DNA of 26,807 bases from an uncultured Eubacteriales bacterium (GCA_934725345.1 CAKVBG010000008.1:1-26807), one strand, 5' to 3'. Counted from the stretch's first letter, positions 1 through 8,258 are shown. The notes: generated by a model not told the origin, from the sequence alone. Program-made: numbers and translations.

Positions 1-1
1 T

Positions 2-556
2 TTAGCAGTTTTGGATATAATGCTTCCAGGGATTGATGGTATCAAAGTTTGTAAAGAGCTCAGAAAAAAGAGTAGCACACTTGGCATCATACTTCTGACC
101 GCTAAAACTCAAGAAATGGATAAAATAAGCGGTTTAATGCTGGGCGCCGACGACTATATCACTAAACCATTTAGTCCTTCAGAACTTGTAGCGCGTGTAG
201 ACGCACTTTACAGGCGCGTGGCACTTAATTCCATGAGAGCTGAAAATAAATTCCAAGAAGAGATAAAATTCGGGGAATTCGTGTTGAATCTCAGAAATAG
301 AGCACTTAAAAAAAGAGGAAAAGTTATAGAGCTTACTCAAGTTGAGTTTCAAATCATGGAGTATTTCTTTTCTAACCCCGGAACAGTTTTAAGCAGGACT
401 CAAATTTTTAAACAAGTATGGGGTGAATCTAGAAGCGGCGAGGAAAAAATAGTTGACGTCAATATCAGAAGACTTCGTATGAAAATAGAGGATGATCCAT
501 CTGCTCCAAGACATATTGTAACGGTTTGGGGTATGGGATATAAATGGGAAAATTAA
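2..556 (+). CDS. OmpR/PhoB-family response regulator (5'-truncated by window edge)
   Basis: This is the DNA-binding half of a two-component system. The reading frame is open to the left edge, so the true start and first receiver residues are missing. What remains begins at the phospho-acceptor strand: the Asp in LAVLDIMLPG is the expected phosphorylation site. The receiver continues through GADDYITKPF, which contains the conserved Lys, followed by a linker. The C-terminal winged helix (roughly the last 95 residues) ends in the typical VDVNIRRLRMKIEDD and VWGMGYKW signatures. The partner histidine kinase follows 24 bases downstream, so the two are probably co-transcribed. The sequence alone does not name the stimulus; PhoP/PhoB-like is as far as I would go. 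Confidence 0.93.
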   Translation, partial: LAVLDIMLPGIDGIKVCKELRKKSSTLGIILLTAKTQEMDKISGLMLGADDYITKPFSPSELVARVDALYRRVALNSMRAENKFQEEIKFGEFVLNLRNRALKKRGKVIELTQVEFQIMEYFFSNPGTVLSRTQIFKQVWGESRSGEEKIVDVNIRRLRMKIEDDPSAPRHIVTVWGMGYKWEN

Positions 557-580
557 TTTATAACTTCAAAAGTGAGGCGT

Positions 581-2023
581 ATGAAAATAAAGGGCATAAA
601 GAAACGCTGGATGTTTAATAGTCTAGGGATAATTATAGGCATTTTTACTTTACTAATGATTTGTTTTAATTTTTTGCTCCAAAGCTACTTTTATAACGGC
701 ATCAAACAACGACTCATGGGGTGCACTGAGCAGTCCAGCTGTATCTTGAGTGAGTCTGGAGATGATAGTGATTATGACTTCATCGAAAAATCAGTTAAGT
801 ACATAAAGAATTTCTGTAAGAATGAAAAATATGAAGTTATGATTTTCAATGAAAGCGACCAAATTATTTTGACTTCTGTAGGATTTCTGCCGGAGGACTC
901 TCAAGATGCTCCAGATTATTGGCAAGCGAAAAATTCTTCAGAGAATATCGGCTATTGGGAAGGCAAAAATTTAAACGGTGAAAAGGTTATGGGAGTTAGT
1001 AGGGCTATTTATGATAAAGATGGAAACTACGTTGGTGCAGTAAGGTATATAACATCTCTGGAAGTAGTAAGACATAGAGTTTTGATTATCATGTTATTTT
1101 TGTTATTGTTGGAAGCTGCTGTACTGATTTTTTTAATTACCTCAGGAACATACTTTATAAAATCTATTGTTGACCCTATCACTGATATTTGCAATAAATC
1201 AGCTTTAATTGCCCAACGAGATTTTAACGTTGAGATTAGTAAAAAATATGATGATGAAATAGGTAAGCTTAGCGATGCCATAAACTACATGGCCAAAGAG
1301 CTTAAGGAGTCTGAAAAGCTTAAAAACGACTTTGTTTCTTCAATATCTCATGAACTTCGCACTCCACTCACGGCCATCAAAGGCTGGGCAGAGACTATGC
1401 AAATTTGCGAGACAGATTCTTCCACTATGAAACGTGGACTTGAAGTGATAGTCAAAGAAGCGGGACGTCTTTCAGGTATTGTGGAAGGAATGCTTGATTT
1501 TTCTAGCATACGCGAGAAAAAAGTTAGTTTAGTTAAAGAAAAAATAGATATCTTAGCAGAGCTCGGAGAAGCTGTGTACATGTTTAAAAATAAAGCAAAG
1601 TCTGAAAACAAAACTCTCATTTATTCCGAACCTAAAATGATGCCTACGGTTTTAGGAGACAAAAACAGACTCAAACAAGTTTTCATAAATATCCTTGATA
1701 ATGCCCTCAAATATACCTCTGAAGGTGGGGGAATAAGTGTTAGTGTTTGTGAAAAAGAGGAGTGTGTGGCAATAAGCGTAACGGATAATGGGTGCGGTAT
1801 TCCTGTTGAGCATTTGCCCAATGTTACAAAGAAATTTTATAAAGCAAACTATTCACAAAGAGGTTCGGGGATAGGTTTAGCTATTGTCGATGAGATTGTA
1901 GAACTTCATGGGGGCAAGCTGGATATAATTAGTGAGGAAGGTTTTGGTACGACCGTCACCATTACTTTGCCTATCTTCAAAAATCCTGAAGAGTCAGAAG
2001 TGTCAGAAGGAGCAAATCAATGA
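581..2023 (+). CDS. Membrane sensor histidine kinase (HAMP-HisKA-HATPase)
   Basis: Sensor kinase that should autophosphorylate on His and pass the phosphate to the regulator upstream. In order it shows a membrane segment (about residues 13-34), an extracytoplasmic sensor region (about 35-163), a second membrane segment (about 166-190), a HAMP linker, and an H-box SISHELRTPLTAIKG with His257. The ATPase domain has N-box ILDNALKYTS, G1 DNGCGIP and G2 GSGIGLAIV. A GTG at 572 is in frame, but the purine-rich GTGAGG at 572-577 serves better as ribosome-binding site for ATG 581, although the spacing is short. The stop overlaps the prmC start (ATGA). The architecture resembles PhoR/WalK-type kinases, but the ligand is not predictable. 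Confidence 0.93.
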   Translation: MKIKGIKKRWMFNSLGIIIGIFTLLMICFNFLLQSYFYNGIKQRLMGCTEQSSCILSESGDDSDYDFIEKSVKYIKNFCKNEKYEVMIFNESDQIILTSVGFLPEDSQDAPDYWQAKNSSENIGYWEGKNLNGEKVMGVSRAIYDKDGNYVGAVRYITSLEVVRHRVLIIMLFLLLLEAAVLIFLITSGTYFIKSIVDPITDICNKSALIAQRDFNVEISKKYDDEIGKLSDAINYMAKELKESEKLKNDFVSSISHELRTPLTAIKGWAETMQICETDSSTMKRGLEVIVKEAGRLSGIVEGMLDFSSIREKKVSLVKEKIDILAELGEAVYMFKNKAKSENKTLIYSEPKMMPTVLGDKNRLKQVFINILDNALKYTSEGGGISVSVCEKEECVAISVTDNGCGIPVEHLPNVTKKFYKANYSQRGSGIGLAIVDEIVELHGGKLDIISEEGFGTTVTITLPIFKNPEESEVSEGANQ

Positions 2024-2865
2024 ACATACGTGAGTTTCGCAGATACGCTTCTGAGCAGCTGGGTTTCCTTGACACTTCAGAACGTGAACAGGAAATAAGA
2101 ATTTTGCTAGAGGAATATTTAAACTTAAGTTTTACGCAGATTCTAATAAACAGTCAAGCCGAGATATCAGAAGGTAAACTTGAAATGCTGTTTAAAGCTG
2201 TGGAGCTGCGCAAAAAAGGTGTGCCACTGCAGTACATTTTAGGCCATTGGGATTTTATGGGCTTGAAACTAGCGGTTGGGGAGGGTGTTTTAGTCCCCAG
2301 AGAAGATACAGCAACTGTGGTCGAAATGGTTGTTTCTAAAATAGAAAATAAACATTGTGTTGTGGCGGACTTGTGTGCTGGAACGGGGTGCATATCATTT
2401 GTGCTTGAGAATATTCTTAAAAATAATTTAAAAATATATGCTATAGAACTATCAGATTTGGCGTATAGGTACTTGAGTCAGAATAAAAATAATCTAAAAA
2501 GCAAAGTTAACATTCTGCAAGCGGATATATTCAAGATTTGCAGTAAATTCGAGGATGATTTTTTTGACGTAGTGGTTTCAAACCCTCCATACATAAAAAC
2601 AAAAGATATAAATTTCTTAGAGCGAGAGGTTTTGCATGAACCACGCTTGGCATTGGATGGTGGCGAAACAGGGCTTTATTTTTATGAAAATATTTGCAAG
2701 CTATGGATTCCGAAAATAAAGAGTAGTGGTATATTGGCGTTTGAAATAGGCCAAGGGCAACATGATGAAGTTAAAAGTCTAATGATAAATCATGGGATGA
2801 GCAATGTGGAGTTCAAAAAAGATATTAATGGAATTATCAGATGCGTTGTGGGGATAAAAATTTAA
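2020..2865 (+). CDS. prmC: Peptide chain release factor N5-glutamine methyltransferase
   Basis: SAM-dependent methyltransferase expected to methylate the Gln of the GGQ motif in release factors RF1 and RF2, acting in the cytoplasm on translation termination. The N-terminal helical substrate-binding region (about 1-75) ends in VPLQYILGHWDFMG, a family hallmark. The Rossmann fold carries motif I as DLCAGTG (about 117-123; the usual form is DLGTGSG) and the catalytic NPPYI at 188-192, followed by the EPRLALDGGETGL block. Length 281 aa is normal. It overlaps the kinase gene by four bases (ATGA), implying translational coupling, an unusual partner for a two-component system. prfA, its usual clostridial neighbour, is absent. 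The specific PrmC call rests on the N-terminal domain plus NPPY. Confidence 0.93.
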   Translation: MNIREFRRYASEQLGFLDTSEREQEIRILLEEYLNLSFTQILINSQAEISEGKLEMLFKAVELRKKGVPLQYILGHWDFMGLKLAVGEGVLVPREDTATVVEMVVSKIENKHCVVADLCAGTGCISFVLENILKNNLKIYAIELSDLAYRYLSQNKNNLKSKVNILQADIFKICSKFEDDFFDVVVSNPPYIKTKDINFLEREVLHEPRLALDGGETGLYFYENICKLWIPKIKSSGILAFEIGQGQHDEVKSLMINHGMSNVEFKKDINGIIRCVVGIKI

Positions 2866-2915
2866 ATTTCTAGTTTAATGTTCTAATAACGGTTTGAAAG
2901 AAATTTTGTATAAAA

Positions 2916-2953
2916 AACATTAATGTTGAATTAATATATATATATATATATAT
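2916..2953. repeat. AT-rich palindrome plus (AT)n microsatellite
   Basis: A perfect 12-bp palindrome AACATTAATGTT at 2916-2927 is followed by ten AT dinucleotides at 2934-2953. It sits between prmC and the promoter of the Nif11-leader gene. The second Nif11-leader promoter also has a short TATATA stretch at a similar distance upstream, so the AT tract may act as a flexible upstream element. Alternatively it may simply be a slippage-prone simple repeat. Confidence 0.6.
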
Positions 2954-2970
2954 GAAGAAATAAGTTAAGA

Positions 2971-2999
2971 TTGACAAAAGACTGGATTTGAGTTAAAAT
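2971..2999 (+). promoter_or_regulatory. Sigma-A promoter of the first Nif11-leader gene
   Basis: A perfect -35 TTGACA (2971-2976), a 17-base spacer and -10 TAAAAT (2994-2999) predict a transcription start near 3006. An in-frame GTG at 3006 therefore cannot be the usual start codon, which supports the TTG at 3033. The block ATTTGAGTTAAAAT covering the spacer end and -10 recurs exactly in the promoter at 13036-13064. Confidence 0.8.
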
Positions 3000-3032
3000 G
3001 AGAAAGTGAAAATAAAGGAAGGAGTGTTTCGA

Positions 3033-4418
3033 TTGAAAAACACATTTGATGAAGTAGCAGAAAAAATAGAGGAAGAAAACAAACTAGAAAAGCTGCTTGA
3101 AATAAAAAGCGAAAAGGAATTGTATGATTTTTTTAAGGACAATGGATATTCTAAATCAGAAGGTGAATTTAAAGCAGATATAGAAAAGCTTATCGCAGAA
3201 AGTTCAATTGATTTAAAAAATTCGGACCTCAACAAAGTAGCGGGAGGCGCCATGAAAAAGAACCTGACAAAATTAACATCTGCCGGGATGGCTTCAATGT
3301 TAGTATTGGGTGGTTCGTCCATGTCTCCGAAGGCACATGCTAGTGATATGTATCATTTCACAGATTATCCCGCTACATCGATCCAAAAATCATCAAAGAA
3401 AGGTGGGTCTGAGGCAAAAAAAATAATTCTCACAATGCTTGGATTATCTGGGGCAACCGCTATTACCGGTATTACCGGGCTTGGAGTTTTGGGAATTGAC
3501 CAACTTTATAAAGAACGTGAAATAGCAGGTAGAATAGAAAAAGCTAAAGAATTAAAAGAAGAACTCAATGAGATGAAGAAAATTGCAAAATCTTATAGTT
3601 TAGATTTTTGTAGTAGAATAGAAGAATGTAGTGATAAGTTAGAAAGTTTAGAAAAAAAACCCAGTTCATTAAGTGAAAGTGAATTTGAAACTGTTCAAAA
3701 GATGGTTGAAGGAGTTAAGAAGGATTTCCAGGACGCAAAAGATAAGCGTGCGCAAGAAGAAAAGCAAGCAAAAGCCAAAGCAGAAGCAGAAGCAGAAGCA
3801 GAGCAAAAAGCGAAAGAAGAAAAACTCAAAGCTCAAAAACAAGCAGAAAAAGAAGAAACAGAGCGCCAAAAAGCCCTTGAGAGAGAGGAGAAACAAAAAC
3901 GTAAGCAAATTGATGAATTGAATAAAAGCATTCAAGAATTGAAAGATAGTTTGGGTAAATGCCTCAAACAAATGAGTTGGTATAATAAAGTGTTTTATGA
4001 TGAGGAGTTTGCCTCTTGTGTTGAAAAGGAAATCCAAGTTTTAGAAGGCTTAGAAAACATCCCAAACTTTGACGAAAAGTCCGAACGGTTTGAATCTGTT
4101 AAGGATGATACTGAAAAATTAATACGTAGTTTTAGTGGTGCAATGGTCGCTGATGCAAATGATTTGTTAAGTGGTGGCAGAGAAATAGTTAGTAGGTTGG
4201 AAGAAATGTCATGTAGTTGCGAAAATATTGAAGAGTTATCAGGAATAAAGTATCAATTGGAGGATTGTCTAGAATCTCTAGAACGTTGGTTATCAGTGCA
4301 CAATAATGCAAACTCATTAAGTGAAGAAGTCCATTCGTTTTGTAACGTGCATATGTGGACGGTAAACGTAAAATTGGCTTTGAATGGTATTGTAACAATT
4401 TTAAAAGCTCAGGGATGA
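3033..4418 (+). CDS. Nif11-type double-glycine leader fused to a membrane-anchored coiled-coil protein
   Basis: The TTG start at 3033 has AAGGAAGGAG eight bases upstream, giving 461 aa. Residues 1-72 look like a Nif11-type RiPP leader: an amphipathic helix, then LYDFFKDNGYSKSEGEF, then SDLNKVAGG with the double glycine at 71-72. A signal-peptide-like stretch follows, ending in KAHAS (possible signal peptidase site near 103). A Gly/Ala-rich membrane segment (about 130-152) comes next. The rest is helical, with a K/E/A/Q-rich coiled coil (about 235-295) and a C-terminal region containing Cys. It is far larger than a RiPP precursor, and no modifying enzyme or C39-type transporter is nearby. The first ~104 residues align without gaps to the gene at 10516-13002. 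Function unknown; a secreted or surface protein is likely. Confidence 0.85.
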   Translation: MKNTFDEVAEKIEEENKLEKLLEIKSEKELYDFFKDNGYSKSEGEFKADIEKLIAESSIDLKNSDLNKVAGGAMKKNLTKLTSAGMASMLVLGGSSMSPKAHASDMYHFTDYPATSIQKSSKKGGSEAKKIILTMLGLSGATAITGITGLGVLGIDQLYKEREIAGRIEKAKELKEELNEMKKIAKSYSLDFCSRIEECSDKLESLEKKPSSLSESEFETVQKMVEGVKKDFQDAKDKRAQEEKQAKAKAEAEAEAEQKAKEEKLKAQKQAEKEETERQKALEREEKQKRKQIDELNKSIQELKDSLGKCLKQMSWYNKVFYDEEFASCVEKEIQVLEGLENIPNFDEKSERFESVKDDTEKLIRSFSGAMVADANDLLSGGREIVSRLEEMSCSCENIEELSGIKYQLEDCLESLERWLSVHNNANSLSEEVHSFCNVHMWTVNVKLALNGIVTILKAQG

Positions 4419-4459
4419 ACCATGCGATAATTACTATAAATTTTGTTACTTCACAAATG

Positions 4460-4486
4460 AAGATCCACTTAGTTGTGGATCTTTTT
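4460..4486 (+). terminator. Rho-independent terminator
   Basis: A 9-bp perfect stem, AAGATCCAC (4460-4468) with GTGGATCTT (4475-4483), has a 6-base loop and runs into a T tract. It ends the transcript of the first Nif11-leader gene and stands between it and the convergent gerW. Confidence 0.85.
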
Positions 4487-4490
4487 CATA

Positions 4491-4871
4491 TCATGTATTA
4501 TTTTTTTTCTTTTTTATCGCGTTACCTATTTTACTTACTATTTCGGGCGTCATAGCGATAATTCTGTCAATAGAACTACTGAACGACTCTATTTGAAGCA
4601 GCTTAACGTCACTTCCTGATATCACCAAAAATGCCACCGGAACTATACTCACTCCCGCTCCGTTTCCACCGCCAAACATCTCTTTATTATCTGAATGTTT
4701 AGAAGTGAAATCTGATCCTCCCGAGGCAAAACCGTAGCTAACCTTTGAAACCGGTATTACCACGGTGCCGTCGGCGGTTGTGATAGATTTTCCAATTATA
4801 GTATCCGCATTAACTATTTCCTTTATTTTGTTTAGCGCGTCATCCGCTAGACCTTCAATTTTATTACTCAT
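4491..4871 (-). CDS. gerW: GerW/YtfJ family sporulation protein
   Basis: This is a 126-aa member of the YtfJ/GerW family. In Bacillus subtilis GerW is made in the forespore and is needed for normal germination. Family hallmarks are visible: an N-terminal helix, then TIIGKSITTADGTVVIPVSKVSYGFASGG, a Gly-rich FGGGNGAGVSIVPVAFLVI block, and a C-terminal helix with a Lys-rich end. AGGTGAG lies five bases before the ATG. It starts 10 bases after the DUF2953 gene, the same ytfI-ytfJ pairing seen in other spore formers, so it probably shares that transcript. The lysine-rich tail suggests a nucleic-acid or membrane-surface contact, but that is a guess. Confidence 0.93.
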   Translation of the reverse strand: MSNKIEGLADDALNKIKEIVNADTIIGKSITTADGTVVIPVSKVSYGFASGGSDFTSKHSDNKEMFGGGNGAGVSIVPVAFLVISGSDVKLLQIESFSSSIDRIIAMTPEIVSKIGNAIKKKKNNT

Positions 4872-4881
4872 AATTTCTCAC

Positions 4882-5472
4882 CTACAAACTCAAATTTTTT
4901 AATTTTGCAAGAGATTTCATTTTTAGAACTTTCAATATTTTAACTGTTATACTCAGTCGAAACTTGAAATTTGTTTTTTCGCTTGTGAAGTTAGGTGCAA
5001 TAGAAACTTCGTATTTTTTAAGCGGTTTAACACTGGAGATATATCCACACACACTATATACTATGGAACAAGCTTGTCCGTATCGGATAGCCGCATCTGC
5101 AGCATCGCTGCCCCCAACCCACAGCTTCAAAACTAAATCATCAATGTTTATTATCTCCAGGAATTCCTTCATAATTTCAGTAGAAGTTCTGAGCATTTTA
5201 GATGCAGATTTAAGTGAGTCTAGTGCATCTTTTGTTTTTAGTTTTTTAGCGATAGTTTTCATTTTGGAGTTTTTGGTTTTTTCTGGTTTACTTTCTGGTT
5301 CATTATAATCTTTAGAGGAATCAAAAACTGTGAATGAAAAACATAGAATCTTCAGCTTGATTTTTAAATCCAAGTCGTACTCAACAGTTGCATTCACAGA
5401 ACCCAACAAAATAAATAATATCACACAAGCAACTATAAAAATTAAAACCGAAACTAAGATTATCCATATCAT
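4882..5472 (-). CDS. ytfI: DUF2953 (YtfI-like) membrane-anchored protein
   Basis: A 196-aa protein with one strong N-terminal membrane segment (about residues 3-25). A beta-rich cytoplasmic or forespore-facing part follows, containing the DUF2953-type block VGGSDAADAAIRYGQACSIVYS and a C-terminal beta stretch ending in a basic tail. The symbol is by analogy: family resemblance plus position directly before gerW, as in the Bacillus ytfI-ytfJ pair. Biochemical function is not established for the family. AAGGGT precedes the ATG. The gene lies 78 bases after the M50 protease gene and belongs to the same minus-strand sporulation run. Confidence 0.82.
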   Translation of the reverse strand: MIWIILVSVLIFIVACVILFILLGSVNATVEYDLDLKIKLKILCFSFTVFDSSKDYNEPESKPEKTKNSKMKTIAKKLKTKDALDSLKSASKMLRTSTEIMKEFLEIINIDDLVLKLWVGGSDAADAAIRYGQACSIVYSVCGYISSVKPLKKYEVSIAPNFTSEKTNFKFRLSITVKILKVLKMKSLAKLKNLSL

Positions 5473-5550
5473 TGAAATTACCCTTGATGAATTTTATTTT
5501 AGTATCCTGTTGATAGTATTTCCAAAGCTTGAAAGATATTCGTAAAAAAA

Positions 5551-6204
5551 TCAAAATCTTATTGGAATTCTAGTTGCTTTTATGATAAAATTGTACAGTA
5601 TGCGTTCCAAAAATCCGAGTGGAAACGAAAAAAGACCAAAAAGCAAAAGAATGAGTATTACCCAGGAAATTGTCCTTATGTTCTGATAATACTTATCAAC
5701 CAGACTATCCGGCAGAATTGCTACTAAAATTTTAGCGCCATCTAAAGAGTATAGAGGTATCAAATTAAAAACCACTAGTGTGATATTTATGGAAATAAAG
5801 TAGTAAATAAACATACCCACCCACGGTGAAGCTGCTGCGCAAAATGGAGCAAAATTTAAAGCAAATCCAGCGATAAAAGCAACAATCAAGTTTGCAAACG
5901 GTCCAGCTAGTGCGGTAAGGGCCATTCCGACTCTAGGATTTTTAAAATTTCGAGGATCACTAGGCACCGGATTTGCCCATCCAAAATTAAAAAGTAACAG
6001 ACTAACAGCACCTATTGTTGAAAAATGTTCCAGGGGATTGAGAGTAAGTTTTCCTAAATGCTTTGCGGTATCGTCTCCGAGCTTGTGGGCAGTCCATGCA
6101 TGAGCGAATTCGTGGAGCGGAAACACCAAAAAAATTATTACCAACATTGCTAAGATTCTGGCAATCAAACTTTCAAAAGTCATATCGGGTTCTAAAAACC
6201 ACAT
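5551..6204 (-). CDS. Site-2-type (M50) membrane zinc metalloprotease
   Basis: Intramembrane protease family protein with at least four hydrophobic segments. The zinc-binding HEFAHA motif is at residues 31-36 (H31, E32, H35), and the third ligand is expected in NLIPLYSLDGAKI (D155). ATG 6204 is preferred over an in-frame ATG at 6234 because GGAGGTGA sits just upstream of 6204, giving 217 aa. This is the short M50 form without a PDZ domain, close to the YwhC-like group common in Firmicutes, and not a clear SpoIVFB. In clostridia this family often neighbours segregation (scpA/scpB) genes, but here it lies between spoIID and ytfI. The substrate is unknown. Confidence 0.9.
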   Translation of the reverse strand: MWFLEPDMTFESLIARILAMLVIIFLVFPLHEFAHAWTAHKLGDDTAKHLGKLTLNPLEHFSTIGAVSLLLFNFGWANPVPSDPRNFKNPRVGMALTALAGPFANLIVAFIAGFALNFAPFCAAASPWVGMFIYYFISINITLVVFNLIPLYSLDGAKILVAILPDSLVDKYYQNIRTISWVILILLLFGLFSFPLGFLERILYNFIIKATRIPIRF

Positions 6205-6260
6205 TTTATATTCACCTCCGCTAGATTGTACCATAAAGTGAATACTTATTTCAATTAAAT

Positions 6261-7286
6261 TTATATAACTTTTCTATCTGATATAGAGGTATTGGGATAG
6301 TACCACGAAAGAATTTTTTTATAGTCAGCTCCCTGTTTTGCCATGTACTGAGCTCCATTTTGGCTCATACCTACGCCATGACCGTAACCTTTGACTGTAA
6401 AAACAAATTTTTCATTTTGAGAATCGTACTTTATCTCAAAATTAGATGACCTCAATGAAAATATTTTTCTAATTTCAGTTCCCGGAATAGATACCTCACA
6501 AATTTCAATTTGTTTAACCATCCCAGCGGGTGAACGCGTGGGGTCTTTCACCCAAGTCGAGGGCTCGCTCGAAAAATTTGTGTTTTCGCAAGCTGAGGAA
6601 ATTTTTTGCTTAAATTCTTCTTTAGAAAACTCAGCAGTGGTTTCGTAGTCAGGTGCAAGGGTATCTCCCGGACTTTCAACGTTTGTTAGATAACTTAGGT
6701 CTCCACCAAAAACATCGGCGGATTTTTCAGTTTTGCCCGATGACATCGCATGATAAACAGCTAAGATTAAATCTCCTTTTTCCTCTAGCACTTCTGGGAA
6801 TACAGCATCTACACATTCTTTTATTTTTTGATAGTATTTTTCAAAATTATTTCCCCATCGGACTTTCATCTGTTCAGGCGATACATATGTAACTCCTTTA
6901 GAGGTATTCACGGTAAATTGATAGTTTTGAGAAGGATTTTTTTCGTTGTCGGCGTTTTTTCTTTGTCTGCAAAAATATGTATAGCAAGCGACGGCTTGGG
7001 CTTTAAGCGCTTCATTTTCAAACAGGGCGGGCATTTCATAAGCTACTGCACCGTAGAGAAATTCTCTATCGGGAATTTTAATAATTTGATTTGTTGATTC
7101 ATCTTTTACGCAAAAACAATTTTCTGAGGGATTAGATTGTTTTAAATTTGAAGTATGGGGGTGAGAGAGTTTTATATCTGATATTTGTTGTTTTTTGATA
7201 GTAGCCAAGAGGGGTATGAAAATTATCAAAAGAAATATGAAAAGTAAAACAAATATTTTGTTTTTTAAGCTTGAAGCTTGGTTCAT
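6261..7286 (-). CDS. spoIID: Stage II sporulation protein D (lytic transglycosylase)
   Basis: SpoIID cleaves peptidoglycan glycan strands during forespore engulfment, working with SpoIIM and SpoIIP in the mother-cell membrane. The 341-aa product has one N-terminal membrane anchor (about 9-29) and an extracytoplasmic SpoIID/LytB domain. That domain shows YEMPALFENEALKAQAVA with the likely catalytic Glu84, the HAMSSGKTEKSADVFGGDL block, and the C-terminal YGHGVGMSQNGAQYMAKQG signature. ATG 7286 is chosen because AAAGGA lies ten bases upstream, while the in-frame GTG at 7295 touches that site. SpoIIP and SpoIIM are not in the window. It heads a minus-strand run with the M50 protease, ytfI and gerW. 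Sigma-E control is expected from the family, but I could not identify a convincing sigma-E site. Confidence 0.94.
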   Translation of the reverse strand: MNQASSLKNKIFVLLFIFLLIIFIPLLATIKKQQISDIKLSHPHTSNLKQSNPSENCFCVKDESTNQIIKIPDREFLYGAVAYEMPALFENEALKAQAVACYTYFCRQRKNADNEKNPSQNYQFTVNTSKGVTYVSPEQMKVRWGNNFEKYYQKIKECVDAVFPEVLEEKGDLILAVYHAMSSGKTEKSADVFGGDLSYLTNVESPGDTLAPDYETTAEFSKEEFKQKISSACENTNFSSEPSTWVKDPTRSPAGMVKQIEICEVSIPGTEIRKIFSLRSSNFEIKYDSQNEKFVFTVKGYGHGVGMSQNGAQYMAKQGADYKKILSWYYPNTSISDRKVI

Positions 7287-7336
7287 AAGATGCACGTCCT
7301 TTGATATAAAAATCTTTGTTTATGTTCATAAATTAA

Positions 7337-7365
7337 TTGACTTTGATGCTGTATTAATGTACACT
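7337..7365 (+). promoter_or_regulatory. Sigma-A-like promoter
   Basis: TTGACT (7337-7342), a 17-base spacer and TACACT (7360-7365) precede the membrane-protein gene by about 85 bases. The leader between holds a small TGGAC-GAG-GTCCA inverted repeat. The element is inside the divergent spoIID intergenic region. Confidence 0.55.
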
Positions 7366-7451
7366 AGCCGTGGAACGTTGTTTTCAATTAATCTATATGG
7401 ACGAGGTCCAAAATTTATGTTTTAAAAATTTATATTTAGGGGGTTTTTGAA

Positions 7452-8243
7452 ATGAAATTTAAAAGTATTTGGTTTGTTTCAGCTATTTTGTTGTTTATTT
7501 TTGTACCGCTAAAAATCGTGTCTTTTTATCAAAATTTGGAGATTGCTAACACGGGATGGTTTACTGCTTTGTTTTTGATACTCTTGTTTATAATACCTTT
7601 GTTAGCTGGTTTTGAAAAATTAAACATGGAAAATATTCAGGTACGTAAAAACATACCTCTAGGAATAGTAAGTTTGTTAGTTGCGGCGAGTTTTGCCTGG
7701 TGCATACCAACTTACTATTTTGACACAACTCAGTATGATTTAGAGTGGCAGCCCTTAATTATGGGACTTCTTTCCTTGCTTACGTGTATAACGTTCATAA
7801 TGATGGCAATAACATTTTTCTTGGGTAGGAATCTGTTTTCAAAAGCATCATTTTTTGTGTTTTGTCCAGTATTTTGGTTTGCGTTTGATATGATACTTTT
7901 CCTATCGATGCAAAACAGTAGCGTAAACGTATATAACATTGCGCTGACATCATTTTTGGCTCTATTTTTCTTGTACTACACGCAAGTGTTTTCAACCTCT
8001 TCAAAATTAAATATCGTAAAGCTGATGGTTGGATTAGGCGTTCCGGCAGTTTTATTGGCTATTCCTAGATGGATGATTGCATTTATTAATGTCATGAGCA
8101 ACCAAACAAATGGAATGAGCGATGCAGAACTTTCCACTTGTGGTATGGAAGCGGTAGTTTCGATTTACATTATTTTAGTAATGGTAGATATTTGTAATCA
8201 GATTAGAGAAAATTCTAGCTTAGAAGTAGGTCACGGTGTTTAG
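7452..8243 (+). CDS. Polytopic membrane protein of unknown family
   Basis: I do not recognise this 263-aa protein. It is almost entirely hydrophobic, with seven or eight predicted membrane segments (approximately residues 6-25, 34-54, 68-92, 97-123, 130-152, 160-180, 190-215 and 232-252). Its short polar loops contain Trp and Pro (PTYYFDTTQYDLEWQP), and it ends in a short charged tail. No catalytic motif, Walker motif or transporter signature is visible. TTAGGGGG lies eight bases before the ATG, so translation should be efficient. It is divergent from spoIID and lies 72 bases upstream of gap. A shared transcript with gap is possible, but a weak promoter is also present before gap. A small-molecule transporter or permease-like role is only a guess. 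Confidence 0.8.
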   Translation: MKFKSIWFVSAILLFIFVPLKIVSFYQNLEIANTGWFTALFLILLFIIPLLAGFEKLNMENIQVRKNIPLGIVSLLVAASFAWCIPTYYFDTTQYDLEWQPLIMGLLSLLTCITFIMMAITFFLGRNLFSKASFFVFCPVFWFAFDMILFLSMQNSSVNVYNIALTSFLALFFLYYTQVFSTSSKLNIVKLMVGLGVPAVLLAIPRWMIAFINVMSNQTNGMSDAELSTCGMEAVVSIYIILVMVDICNQIRENSSLEVGHGV

Positions 8244-8258
8244 GTATCAGAGTATATT

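Noticed and set aside
2934..2953. AT repeat as a CRISPR or replication-origin element
   Set aside because: It is a plain dinucleotide run without spacers, DnaA boxes or neighbouring replication genes.
3006..3008. GTG as start of the first Nif11-leader protein
   Set aside because: It coincides with the predicted transcription start and has no ribosome-binding site; TTG 3033 has one and matches the paralogue.
3750..3910. TolA-like protein assignment from the K/E/A-rich region
   Set aside because: Only low-complexity coiled-coil composition is shared; there is no TolA C-terminal domain and the organism looks Gram-positive.
3673..3921. Lys/Gln-rich 82-aa reading frame on the plus strand
   Set aside because: It is an out-of-frame shadow of the K/E/A/Q coiled-coil tract of the Nif11-leader gene and has no ribosome-binding site.
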